DNA from: Scilla litardierei
Lineage: Eukaryota; Streptophyta; Magnoliopsida; Asparagales; Asparagaceae
DNA length: 64,000 nucleotides
Reading direction: 5' to 3'
Assembly: GCA_030789695.1 (NCBI GenBank)
Contig: CM061140.1
Coordinates: 77,810,422-77,874,421 of the forward strand
The first letter of the stretch is position 1; each line of letters opens with the position of its first letter. The position numbers and the translations under genes are program-made. Positions 20,770 to 30,872 of this stretch are shown in pieces. The notes beneath the pieces are model-generated. The model was given only the letters and a program-made list of their open reading frames with translations, was not told the origin of the DNA and did no database searches.

Positions 20770-21043
20770 TACCGTTCTGCTTCCTTCAAGCTTCGACCCT
20801 TGCTCAAATATCGAGCTCAGCCCGGTCCCGTTGGAGCAGGAGATCAACGCGAACCTCAACTTTGGGAGCTTGAAAGGGGTCAAGTGCCTGACCCAAGAGT
20901 AGTGCTTACTCTGGTTACCGATCAAAGATATTCTGTTTGCCGATCCGAAATCTGGAGTGATCCTGTTCGACATCGAAATGGCCCACAAGTTGCTTTCAGC
21001 GTCGATATTTGAGAACCCGCCGAATTGTAAAGATGAAGAAGGT
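20770..21043 (+). pseudogene. DUF538-like gene fragment with an in-frame stop
   Basis: The frame through 20820-21043 reads segments such as NFGSLKGVKCLTQE, LLWLPIKDIL, SGVILFDI and SIFENPPNCK. Spacing and residues resemble the plant DUF538 domain (a GVKVKELFLWLPV-like motif, then SGKIYF, then LFE.PP.C), by memory of the family. A TAG at 20900-20902 interrupts it. After 21043 a GTATAAATG looks like a splice donor and the homology stops. No complete gene is present, so this is a decayed or captured fragment. It lies just left of E3. Confidence 0.5.
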
Positions 21044-21542
21044 ATAAATGTTGGATCTTGATTTGGGGGATTGGGTTGGGTATGAATCTGGGTTCCGATT
21101 TGATTATGGTTTGATCGTGGATGATGCTAAGGTTGGATTTTGATCGAGGGGTTTTGTTCATGGGGTCATATTTGCACTGGGTTTTGAATTAATCTTACTT
21201 TTTAGATATTAGGACTGAATTAATCTTATTTTAGGGTTCATGGGGGCTGTCAAAATTAGACTCTGACCGGGGCTATCAAGATTATTTTAGATTTTATTAT
21301 TGAATCTTCACACTTTATCAACAACTCTTTCTTTTTTCAGATTAAATCACACTTTTGCTCCCCTTTTTTAGATAAAGTTTCAATCTTCAAGCAAAGAGAA
21401 TCGATATCTTCAGCCCTTGCTCTTACCATCTTCAAGCTCGAGCTCTGGAACTGGTATCATCTCTTTAACCTCTCTCATCATCTCTTTCTTTTTTAAGGAA
21501 AAATCACACTTTTGCTCCTATTTTTAAACTATAGTCTCTTTC
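21044..21542. other. AT-rich sequence between DUF538-like fragment and E3
   Basis: No gene is seen. A short duplicated phrase, AAATCACACTTTTGCTCC, occurs twice near 21345 and 21500. Confidence 0.4.
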
Positions 21543-23969
21543 TGTAACGACTGCTTTTCATGTATCTGGATTTATTATAATATAATATATGTTTTGGTGG
21601 ATTTTCTCCTCAAGTGTGGTTTTCGTCTCCGCGACTTTCATTTTCGATCGTTTCGTCGCGTTTTCTCGTTTCTTCCTTAGGATCGTCGATTTCGAAGTAT
21701 GTCATTCGTGACGGACTTCATAACGGTCATATCTTACTAATAGATCAAGCCTAGGAGTCTTAGGAATCGATCCCGGGGCCCCGCGCTCCGTATCGGAACT
21801 TTTGGTGCTCATTAGCCGGTATGAGAAGGGGCACCGACCGATTAGATGACGATCCAGTCGGTCGGCAATCCTTCTTGGACCGACTAGTTGGCTTTCTAAA
21901 TTATTCAGGAGTTACTGTTTATCGTTAGTCGGTCTAAGAACGTTGGTTGACCGACTAGGTTGCAAACTAGTCGGTCAGCAATGCTTCTTTAACCGACTAA
22001 CACATCATCTTAATCTTAGTGTCAATACTGTTCCCTCTTAGTCGGTCTAAGAACGTTCATCGACCGACTAGATGTTAAACTAGTCGGTCAGTAATTGTTC
22101 ATGGACCGACTAATTCTAAATCCTATTTTCGTTCAGAAGTTACTGTTTGCACTTAGTCGGTCTGCTTTGGTCTACCGACCGACTAGTTGCCAAACTAGTC
22201 GGTCAGTGGTTGCTCTTTGACCGACTAATCTGTGTTAAAACCCTAATTTCTGGGCAGCCGCCAGCCCATCCTATTTATACCCCTCCCAAACGTGTTCTTC
22301 TTCCTCCACTCGACCCAAAACCCTAACATCTCCCCCATTGAGCCCCCATCTTCCTCCAAGCCCTATTCCTTCATCCCAAGCCCTAGATTCATCATCTAAA
22401 CCCTCCATCAACTCTATCGACCTCTCATCTTCCCCAAAATCTCACCAAATCCCCAAAATCCCCCAAAACCCCTAATTCTCCAAACTTCTCCATTTGTTTC
22501 CAGATCTGGTCCTAGGGTTCTCCGGAGTGTTTCTTCCGCTTCCTCTCGGTAAGAAATCGATCTCTTGACGTTTTTATATCCTATTTGTATTTTTATGAAA
22601 CCCTAATGAAATTTCATGTTGTTTGATGTTTGTTTCCCCATTACAGAGATTTCCCCCGTAGATTAGCATCCGCGAGACGAACCTTCGTGATCGTCATTCC
22701 CGGTGCTAGGCAAGTGAAACTTGCCACTTAGGGTTTAGGCCATGTTTTAGGCCATTTTGCTTGTTGTAGGCGTAAAAGAGGCTAGGCGACGAAATGATAC
22801 TCGCCTAGGCGCAAATTGGGGAACTAGTTTGACAACGAAGCTAGTTCCGACATTTAGCATGTTGCACAATTACCATGACATGTTTACTTTCCATTAACGG
22901 TACGCAAATTAAATGTCATGTCATTGCATTCTTTTGGTGATCCCGTGATTGTGTAGCATCGCTACAATACTTGTGATTCCTGGCTCGTGACCAGAAGCGA
23001 GCATAATGAGTTGCTAACCCCAACGCACGATATATTGAAATGTGAACTAAGAAACAAGCTCCCGTGCGGGGCAACCCTGGCTCACTTGCTGGGCTCATGT
23101 TCAGGGACCCTGGCTTGTTTACGTGTGGGATGGGGTAAGGGTTAACCGGCCAGTCAACTGGGAGTCTGCTTGATCAGCAACTACAGTTGAAAGGCGTAAA
23201 CTCTGGGGTGGGGTAGTGTTTAGTGCCGATCAGTGTGAATGATGAACCATTCAGCTGAAGGGCGTAAACATCTACAAAACAACGCGAAACGTGAATAGTG
23301 AATTGATTGAGATTGATAGTAGCTTGGTTACTCTTGTATTGTCCCGATAAATGTTCTCTTGTACTTGTTGTTCACCATGTCTTATTTGTGCACTCATGTT
23401 ATAACTGCCATTTCATGCATACTAAACTGCTAGGTTGCTAGTTGCCTTACTTTCAGTTTCCTTGCCCAAGTCTTTTAGACTTGCTGACATGTGCCCCTTT
23501 ACTCTTTTGGGTGACACATGTTAGATCCTGAGCCTGAGTACCTTGTTGAGGACGAGGTGTTTGCTGACGCCGAGCCCGAGCTTGTGTTTGACGGGGAGTA
23601 CGTGGACACTGGGGACCAGTCCTAGTGTCTTCGTTGTGTTTTACTTTTGTTTAGACAATAGTTTTGTTATCGGTGCGTAGAACCTATACTTTGTTATTTC
23701 GTTGCTTTTGTTGGCCTTGTTCTGGGCCTTTAGACTCTTTCTTTTAGCCTGGTGGCTTTTCTGGATGTTGGACTTATTTTCATGTTGGACAATTTATGAG
23801 ATGTGAGATTTTATTTCAGTCTATCCTTGTGTTATTATTGTTGTTCCGTTGTGGTTACAGGGACCTGCTTATGTTTTATTGACGCTTATCGGGTTTGGGG
23901 CTTCGCAGCTCCACTCTCGTGCGGACCTTTTCACGTCTCGCCTCCATTTTAGGGAAGCGGGTCGTGACA
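21543..23969 (+). repeat. E3 5' LTR
   Basis: It has TGTAACG...CGTGACA ends and 2427 bases. It contains the TTAGTCGGTC motif cluster, a TATA box (TATTTATA at about 22272-22279) and a C-rich leader. Confidence 0.9.
21825..22280 (+). promoter_or_regulatory. U3 cluster of TAGTCGGTC / GACCGACTA inverted pairs with TATA box
   Basis: Four or more inverted pairs of the form (T)TAGTCGGTC, 15-25 bases, GACCGACTA(A) lie between 21830 and 22232, with about 50-base periodicity within and 100-base between repeats. Stems are nearly constant and loops vary. About 40 bases downstream is CTATTTATACC (22271-22281). The right LTR carries the same cluster at 29075-29528. Confidence 0.75.
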
Positions 23970-24112
23970 GGTTTTGTTGGTGGCCCATGCAGGTCCTTCT
24001 GTAACTGCGATTATCGGAAGAGCGATAATAATATTAGAATGTCCAATAAACTAAGTTCGACGTCTGAGTCATAAGCTATGAGTCTAATCTGATTCGTTTT
24101 CTGTGTCACTAG

Positions 24113-25244
24113 ATGGCAGGAAGACGTTTCACCCGTGGTGGGGGTAGTGGTGCGATCCCTCATAATGAGGAGCCTGAGCGGGAACCAACCAACGGGGAGA
24201 TGATGCGGATGATGCTCCAGATGATGCAAGTGCAGCAGGGCATGCTCCTGCAAGTCCAGAATGCCCCACTTGCTCGAGCTGCCCGGGCTCTTCCGGATGC
24301 CCCTCGCTCTGAGCCAGGAGCGAAGCAATTTCGGGAGCTTGGTCCCGCATATTTTGATGGTTCTGAGGGTCCTCTGGCTGCCGATGAGTGGATTCGGAAC
24401 ATCGAGGACAATCTGAAGATGGCCAAGATCACCCCGGCTGGATGGGTTGATTTGGCGAAGAGGCAACTCAAGGATAATGCTCGAAATTGATGGGATGCGG
24501 AAGAGAAGATGTTGGTGGAGCCGATAGCTTGGGCTACCTTCAAGGCCAGATTTGAGGGTGAGTTCTTCCCGAAAGCTGCCAGGGAAGAGATGCTGCAGCG
24601 TTTTATCGATTTGAAGCAGGGGAGCTCGTCGGTGGACCTATATCACCAAGAGTTCATGAGGCTGAGTCGGTTTGCGCCAAAGATGGTGCAGGACGCTGAG
24701 GAGAGAGCTCAGTGGTTCCTGCAGGGACTTGCTTCGGAGCTCCAGAGTTTTGTGACCTCTTCTGACCGGGAGTCTTATCAGAAGGTTCTGGTAGCAGCCA
24801 AGAGGCAGGAGCTGCTCGTGAACCAGAGGAGGGGGTCTATTGTTGGTGCTGGGAAGAGGCCTGTGGAACAGGCGAGAACTGTGGTTAGACCTGGATTCAG
24901 GCCTAATCAGTCTGCTCAGTTTAAGAGGCCAGGAGGGCCTATTCTGAAGACTTGCCATTTCTGCGGCAAGCCTGGCCACATCAAGGATCAGTGTCGGAAG
25001 TTTTTGGGCCAATGTCTGGTTTGTGGTGATGCTTCCCATGTCGCGAAGGATTGTCGGCATGCGGGTCCGCTGCGGAGGGCACCTGTTGCAACTCAGCCGT
25101 TGCAGCAGCGAGCGTCTGTTCCTGCTGGTCGTGGATCAGCCCTTGTTCCGCAGAGGCAGGCTTTTCAGCAGGCTGTTCCGCCGAGGAGGCAGGCTTTTCT
25201 GATAACCGATGCGGAGAGCGAGGCTGTGGATGAGGTTATCGCAG
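24113..25244 (+). pseudogene. E3 gag, interrupted by one stop
   Basis: ATG at 24113 is preceded by CACTAG and starts MAGRRFTRGG. The gag domain includes FDGSEGPLAADEWI and an LYHQEFMRLSRFAP segment. Two CCHC zinc knuckles follow, CHFCGKPGHIKDQC near 24955-24995 and CLVCGDASHVAKDC near 25015-25055, then a Gln/Arg-rich tail. A TGA at 24488-24490 falls where Tekay gags have a Trp, so it looks like a nonsense mutation. The frame continues on both sides. The coding frame reaches 25244, where an intron-like segment begins. Confidence 0.9.
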
Positions 25245-25351
25245 GTAATCCTCAATCTAGCTGTTACTTTCCTAGCTGGTTGTTAGATTATGTTGTTTGC
25301 TTGAACATGGTTGTTTGCTAGACTAGGGTTTGATTGTTACTTGTTTGTTAG
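25245..25351 (+). other. Intron-like segment between E3 gag and protease
   Basis: It starts GTAATCCT and ends TTGTTTGTTAG, 107 bases, T-rich and with a stop in the gag frame. Removing it joins ...DEVIA to [18 protein letters not shown] through a split Gly codon, giving the continuous protein expected for the Tekay lineage. The GT...AG ends, T-rich 3' side and exact frame restoration support a spliceosomal intron. Confidence 0.7.
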
Positions 25352-26334
25352 GTGTGGTTTTGGTTTGCACATTTCCTGCACGAGTCCTCTTTGACTCTGG
25401 TGCATCGATGTGCATTATTTCTCGGAGCTTCGTGGGGAGGCATTCCTTGTCGACGTCCCCTCTTCCCAAGAGTAGGAACATTGTTACATGGAATGGCGTG
25501 GTCTCGGTGCATCGTGGTTGCAATTCTTGCTCGTTGGTGGTCTGTGGACATGAGCTTTTCGCTGATTTCATTGTCCACGACATCATCAACTATGATGCAG
25601 TTCTTGGGATGGACTGGCTTGCGAGCTTCTATGCTACGATCGACTGTCGAAGGAAGAAGGTGGTGTTCGAGATTCCCGGACACCCAGTATTTGAGTTCAG
25701 TCGTGGTAGCAGTTCGCTTGGTCCTGTCAGATTTCGGGCCAGGCCGGTGGAGGCTGTGGCTATGCAGATGGAGCTGGAGTGGCCAGCTGTGGTGCGTGAT
25801 TTTGGCGACGTATTCCCCGAGGAGATGTCTGGTTTGCTGCCTGATCGAGCTCTGGAATTTTCTATTGATCTCGTTCCAGGTGCGCAGCCGATTTCGAAGG
25901 CGCCGTATCATATGGCACCTGCAGAGTTGGAGGAGTTGCGGAAGCAGTTGGATGAGCTTTTGCAGAAGGGTTTTATTAATCGTAGCGTGTCTCCGTGGGG
26001 AGCACCGGTGCTGCTAGTGAAGAAGAAGGATGGTTCGCGTCGCATGTGCGTGGACTATCGGGAGTTGAATGCGGTGACCATTAAGAATAAATACACGTTG
26101 CCTCGCATCGATGATATTTTTTATCAGCTTGGAGGTTCGAGGGTGTTTTCTAAGTTGGATTTGAGGAGTGGTTACCATCAGTTGATGGTGAAGAAGGATG
26201 ATGTTCCGAAGACAGCGTTCAGGACGAAGTATGGACACTATGAGTTTGTGGTTATGCCTTTCGGCGTAACTAACGCACCCTCAGTTTTCATGAATCTGAT
26301 GAACCTGATTTTCTACGACTTTTTGGATAAGTTT
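25352..26334 (+). pseudogene. E3 protease and N-terminal reverse transcriptase
   Basis: The protease active site [11 protein letters not shown] lies near 25388-25420. The RT domain has the conserved [33 protein letters not shown] and [15 protein letters not shown] blocks. The frame is lost near 26332, where a run GTTTTGTC has one T too many just before the catalytic FIDD motif. Family knowledge: protease cleaves the gag-pol precursor and RT copies element RNA in the particle. Confidence 0.92.
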
Positions 26335-27166
26335 TGTCGTTATCTTCATTGACGACATTCTGATCTATTCGAAGTCGGAGGAAGAGCATGCCTCGCACTT
26401 AAGGACGGTGTTGGAGATCTTGAGGAAGCATCGTTTGTATGCTAAGTTTTCGAAGTGCGAGTTCTGGCTGGATAGAGTTGTTTTTCTCGGGCATGTGGTG
26501 ACTGGAGATGGTATTTCAGTGGATCCCGAGAAGATTAGGGCCATCAGAGAGTGGCCTGTTCTGTCGTCTGCGTCTGAGATTCGGAGTTTCCTTGGACTTG
26601 CTGGTTATTATCGGCGATTCATTAAGAACTTTTCTCGTGTTGCTGAGCCAATGACCAGGTTGACGCGGAAGGAAGTTGCTTTTGTTTGGTCGGGTGATTG
26701 CGAGAGTGCTTTTGGTATTCTGAAGGAGAGGTTGACGACTGCCCCTATTTTTGTTGTGCCTGATCGCAGCGGTGGATTTGAGATCTTTTGTGATGCTTCT
26801 GGCAAGGGTCTCGGTTGTGTGTTGCATCAGCATGGGCATGTTGTGGCGTATGCGTCCTGTCAGCTTAAGGTTCATGAGAAGAATTACCCGACGCATGATT
26901 TGGAGTTGGCTGCCGTTGTGTTTGCTCTTAAGATTTGGAGGCACTTCCTGCTGAGTGAGAAAGTGAAGATTTTCACCGATCACAAAAGCTTGAAGTACAT
27001 TTTCACTCAGAAGGAGCTCAACATGCGACAACGTCGATGGTTGGAGCTTATGGCGGATTATGAGATTGATTTGCAGTTTCACCCTGGCAAGGTGAATGTG
27101 GTCCCTGATGCTTTGAGTAGGCTTCCAGCGGTGATGATTTTGACCTCGCAGTGGGGGTTGCAGTAG
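26335..27166 (+). pseudogene. E3 C-terminal reverse transcriptase and RNase H
   Basis: After the frameshift the frame gives [11 protein letters not shown] (the YxDD-equivalent), [12 protein letters not shown] and [13 protein letters not shown] of RT, then RNase H with [23 protein letters not shown] and [12 protein letters not shown], covering the acidic catalytic positions, and [14 protein letters not shown] at the end. A TAG at 27164-27166 interrupts the link to integrase; the same frame stays open afterwards. Confidence 0.92.
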
Positions 27167-27772
27167 GATTTTTGTGAGTCTGGTGTGGAGATTGTTCTTC
27201 CTGGGGAGGCTTCGTCGTTGATGTACATGCAGGTACAGTCGACGATCGTGGATCGGATTAAGGCTGGCCAGGCTGAGGATCCGAGGCTGGTGAAGATTCG
27301 GGAGCAGGTGGAAGTCGGTCTGCGGACTGACTTTTTGATTCATGAAGATGGCTCGCTGAGGTTTGGAGCCAGGTTGTGTGTGCCAGCTGGGGATATTAGA
27401 GAGGAGTTGATGGTGGAGGCACACAGTTCGCCGTATTCTGTGCATCCTGGTGGCACCAAGATGTACCAGGATCTTCGTCTGAATTATTGGTGGCATGGTA
27501 TGAAGAGGAGTGTGGCTCGGAGTGTAGCCAAGTGCTTGGTTTGCCAGCAAGTGAAGGCGGAGCATCAGCGTACGGCCGGGTTGCTACAACCGCTTCCGAT
27601 TCCAGAGTGGAAGTGGCAACACATCACTATGGATTTCGTGACTGGACTACCTCGGAGTCCGAAGCAGAATGACGCGATTTGGGTGATCGTAGATCGATTG
27701 ACCAAATCTGCGCACTTTATTCCGTTCCGAGTCAGACAGTCCACTGAGGCGCTAGCAAGGAGATACATGGAG
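27167..27772 (+). pseudogene. E3 integrase, N-terminal part
   Basis: It shows the HHCC zinc-binding region (HSSPYSVHPGGTKMY through CLVCQQVK) and the start of the catalytic core, ITMDFVTGLPRS, with the first catalytic Asp and VDRLTKSAHFIPF. It ends at RYME, where an intron-like segment starts. Integrase joins the cDNA to chromosomal DNA in the nucleus. Confidence 0.9.
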
Positions 27773-27843
27773 GTAAAATTCTTTTACTCTCCGTTTTATT
27801 TCCTTTTCCTAGTTTGGATAGTGATGTAACGTGAATCGTGCAG
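27773..27843 (+). other. Intron-like segment inside E3 integrase
   Basis: Seventy-one bases, GTAAAATTC...CGTGCAG, T-rich, with an in-frame stop. Removing it joins ATG GAG to GAG GTT GTG CGA in frame and restores a normal integrase between the first and second catalytic Asp. Size is near the lower limit for plant introns. Confidence 0.7.
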
Positions 27844-28650
27844 GAGGTTGTGCGAATTCATGGAGTCCCCGTGAGTATCGTGTCTGACAGAGACACGAGG
27901 TTCACATCTCAGTTCTGGCAGAGTTTGCAGAAGAGCTTGGGTACGCGTCTGAGTTTCAGCACGGCGTACCATCCGTAGACGGATGGCCAGTCCGAGAGGA
28001 CGATTCAGATTTTGGAGGACATGCTGAGGGCGTGCATGTTGGATTTCAAGGGTTCGTGGGAGGACCATCTGCATTTGGTGGAGTTCTCTTACAACAACAG
28101 CTTCCAGGCGAGTATTGGCATGGCGCCTTTCGCCGCTCTTTATGGGAGGAAATGTCGATCGCCATTGTGTTGGGATGACGTTGGTGATCGGGAGCTGTTG
28201 GGACCTGAGATGATCGTGGAGGCTGTGGATATCGTCAGGAATATTTGGGAGAGGTTGAGGATTGCTCAGGACCGTTTTAAGCATTGGGCGGATGCTAAAC
28301 GTCGTCCTTTGGAGTTTCAGCCGGGCGACCATGTGTTCTTGAAGATTTCCCCGAATCGCGGTGTGATTCGTTTTGGGAAGCGAGGGAAGTTGAGCCCGCG
28401 ATACATTGGACCATTTGACATTTTGGAGAGGGTTGGCGAGGTAGCTTATCGCTTGGCCTTGCCGCCATCTTTGGAAGGAGTTCACAATGTTTTCCATGTG
28501 TCGCAGCTTCGTCGATACATTAGCGATCCATCTCATGCTGTGGATTTTTCGGAGATTACAGTTCGCCCTGATATGACGTATGACCAGCATCCAGTGCAGA
28601 TTCTGGACAGGCGTCAGAATCGCTTCGGAACAAGATTGTCAATCTTGTGA
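27844..28650 (+). pseudogene. E3 integrase, C-terminal part
   Basis: The frame opens with [17 protein letters not shown] (second catalytic Asp). A TAG at 27976-27978 falls where TDGQ is normally preceded by Gln. The third acidic residue is in RTIQILEDMLRAC. The rest includes YGRKCRSPLCWDDVG, the FQPGDHVFLKISP GPY/F-like region and HNVFHVSQLRRY. Near 28618 the frame is lost just before the chromodomain. Confidence 0.92.
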
Positions 28651-28745
28651 GGGTGATGTGGTGACACGGCTCACCTGGAGAGTCTACTTGGGAGAATGAG
28701 GATGAGATGCGAGAGCGTTTCCCACTTTTGTTTCCGGACTCGTGA
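28605..28745 (+). pseudogene. E3 chromodomain remnant
   Basis: In a frame shifted from the integrase ORF the sequence reads LRNKIVNLVRVMW, then a TGA, then STWENEDEMRERFPLLF. This matches the short C-terminal chromodomain region of Tekay-type chromoviruses, which in active elements directs integration to heterochromatin. It is broken by the frame change and the stop. Confidence 0.75.
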
Positions 28746-28778
28746 GTATTCGGAAATTCCGAGGACGGAATTTTTCTT

Positions 28779-28791
28779 AAGTTGGGGAGGA
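28779..28791 (+). promoter_or_regulatory. E3 polypurine tract
   Basis: AAGTTGGGGAGGA abuts the 3' LTR start TGTAACG. Confidence 0.88.
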
Positions 28792-30756
28792 TGTAACGAC
28801 TGCTTTTCATGTATCTGGATTTATTATAATATAATATATGTTTTGGTGGATTTTCTCCTTATGTGTGGTTTTCGTCTCCGTGACTTTCATTTTCGATCGT
28901 TTCGTTGTGTTTTCTCGTTTCTTCCTTAGGATCGTCGATTTCGAAGTATGTCATTCGTGACGGACTTCATAACGGTCATATCTTACTAATAGATCAAGCC
29001 TAGGAGTCTTAGGAATCGATCCCGGGGCCCCGCGCTCCGTATCGGAACTTTTGGTGCTCATTAGCCGGTATGAGAAGGGGCACCGACCGACTAGATGACG
29101 ATCCAGTCGGTCGGCAATCCTTCTTGGACCGACTAGTTGGCTTTCTAAATTATTCAGGAGTTACTGTTTATCGTTAGTCGGTCTAAGAACGTTGGTTGAC
29201 CGACTAGGTTGCAAACTAGTCGGTCAGCAATGCTTCTTTAACCGACTAACACATCATCTTAATCTTAGTGTCAATACTGTTCCCTCTTAGTCGGTCTAAG
29301 AACGTTCATCGACCGACTAGATGTTAAACTAGTCGGTCAGTAATTGTTCATGGACCGACTAATTCTAAATCCTATTTTCGTTCAGAAGTTACTGTTTGCA
29401 CTTAGTCGGTCTGCTTTGGTCTACCGACCGACAAGTTGCCAAACTAGTCGGTCAGTGGTTGCTCTTTGACCGACTAATCTGTGTTAAAACCCTAATTTCT
29501 GGGCAGCCGCCAGCCCATCCTATTTATACCCCTCCCAAACGTGTTCTTCTTCCTCCACTCGACCCAAAACCCTAACATCTCCCCCATTGAGCCCCCATCT
29601 TCCTCCAAGCCCTATTCCTTCATCCCAAGCCATAGATTCATCATCTAAACCCTCCATCAACTCTATCTACCTCTCATCTTCCCCAAAATCTCACCAAATC
29701 CCCAAAATCCCCCAAAAACCCTAATTCTCCAAACTTCTCCATTTGTTTCCAGATCTGGTCCTAGGGTTCTCCGGAGTGTTTCTTCCGCTTCCTCTCGGTA
29801 AGAACGCGATCTCTTGACGTTTTTATATCCTATTTGTATTTTTATGAAACCCTAATGAAATTTCATGTTGTTTGATGTTTGTTTCCCCATAACAGCGATT
29901 TCCCCCGTAGATTAGCATCCGCGAGACGAACCTTCGTGATCGTCATTCCCGGTGCTAGGCAAGTGAAACTTGCCACTTAGGGTTTATGCCATGTTTTAGG
30001 CCATTTTGCTTGTTGTAGGCGTAAAAGAGGCTAGGCGACGAAATGATACTCGCCTAGGCACAAATTGGGGAACTAGTTTGACAACGAAGCTAGTTCCGAC
30101 ATTTAGCATGTTGCACAATTACCATGACATATTTACTTTCCATTAACGGTACGCAAATTAAATGTCATGTCATTGCATTCTTTTGGTGATCCCGTAATTG
30201 CGTAGCATCGCTACAATACTTGTGATTCCTGGCTCGTGACCAGAAGCGAGCATAATGAGTTGCTAACCCCAACGCTCGATATATTGAAATGTGAACTAAG
30301 AAACAAGCTCCCGTGCGGGGCAACCCTGGCTCACTTGCTGGGCTCATGTTCAGGGACCCTGGCTTGTTTACGTGTGGGATGGGGTAAGGGTTAAGCGGCC
30401 AGTCAACTGGGAGTCTGCTTGATCAGCAACTGTAGTTGAAAGGCGTAAACTCTGGGGTGGGGTACTGTTTAGTGCCGATCGGTGTGAATGATGAACCATT
30501 CAGCTGAAGGGCGTAAACATCTACAAAACAACGCGAAACGTGAATAGTGAATTGATTGAGATTGATAGTAGCTTGGCTACTCTTGTCTTGTCCCGATAAA
30601 TGTTCTCTTGTACTTGTTGTTCACCATGTCTTATTTGTGCACTCATGTTATAACTGCCATGTCATGCATACTAAACTGCTAGGTTGCTAGTTGCCTTACT
30701 TTCAGTTTCTTTGCCCAAGTCTTTTAGACTTGCTGACATGTGCCCCTTTACTCTTG
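28792..30756 (+). repeat. E3 3' LTR, truncated
   Basis: It is nearly identical to 21543-23500, including the motif cluster (29075-29481) and TATA box (29521-29528). The match stops at CCTTTACTCTT (30755). The remaining U5 part is replaced by TTGGCAG and a TH1-like exon, so the 3' end was deleted or overwritten by rearrangement. Confidence 0.9.
29075..29528 (+). promoter_or_regulatory. U3 cluster of TAGTCGGTC / GACCGACTA pairs with TATA box, E3 3' LTR
   Basis: This is a near-exact copy of the 5' LTR cluster. One visible change is GACCGACAAG for GACCGACTAG near 29430. TATTTATA lies at 29521-29528. Confidence 0.75.
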
Positions 30757-30872
30757 GCAGTTATAGTAACCCCAAATTTGAAGGAATCATATGCTTTACT
30801 TGGAGGAGTACCACTAGAAACAATAGCCGACATGTGTTTTGTATCAAAGGTAATACATAGTTTTGGTCCCAG
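30757..30872 (+). pseudogene. Fragment resembling the HMP kinase part of thiamine enzyme TH1
   Basis: A single exon-like piece encodes VTPNLKESYALLGGVPLETI, then ADMCFVSKVIHSFGPR. This closely resembles the hydroxymethylpyrimidine kinase domain of the bifunctional plant thiamine enzyme TH1 (ThiD-like ITPN.KEA.LLGG..., GPRNVL). It is preceded by TTGGCAG, a plausible splice acceptor, and followed by AG|GTGAG, a plausible donor. So it is genomic sequence with introns, not a cDNA copy. Nothing else of the gene is recognisable nearby. Confidence 0.6.

Larger units (their letters stand above)
21543..30756 (+). mobile_element. E3: Tekay-like chromovirus (Ty3/gypsy), inactivated, 3' LTR truncated
   Basis: Left LTR 21543-23969 starts TGTAACGACTGC and ends GTCGTGACA. 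The right LTR starts at 28792 after polypurine tract GTTGGGGAGGA but stops matching at 30756, losing about 470 bases to the TH1-like fragment. Between them lie gag with two zinc knuckles, protease, RT, RNase H, integrase and a chromodomain remnant, in the order of Tekay-type chromoviruses. Stops at 24488, 27164 and 27976 and frameshifts near 26332 and 28618 inactivate it. I could not identify a primer binding site after 23969. The two LTRs look nearly identical over their shared part, implying fairly recent insertion. Confidence 0.92.

Noticed and set aside
23970..24000. Primer binding site for E3, because TGGTGGCCCATGCAGGTCC resembles part of initiator tRNA-Met
   Set aside because: The similarity is to the tRNA itself, not its complement, and to the anticodon arm. 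I could not support a primer site here.
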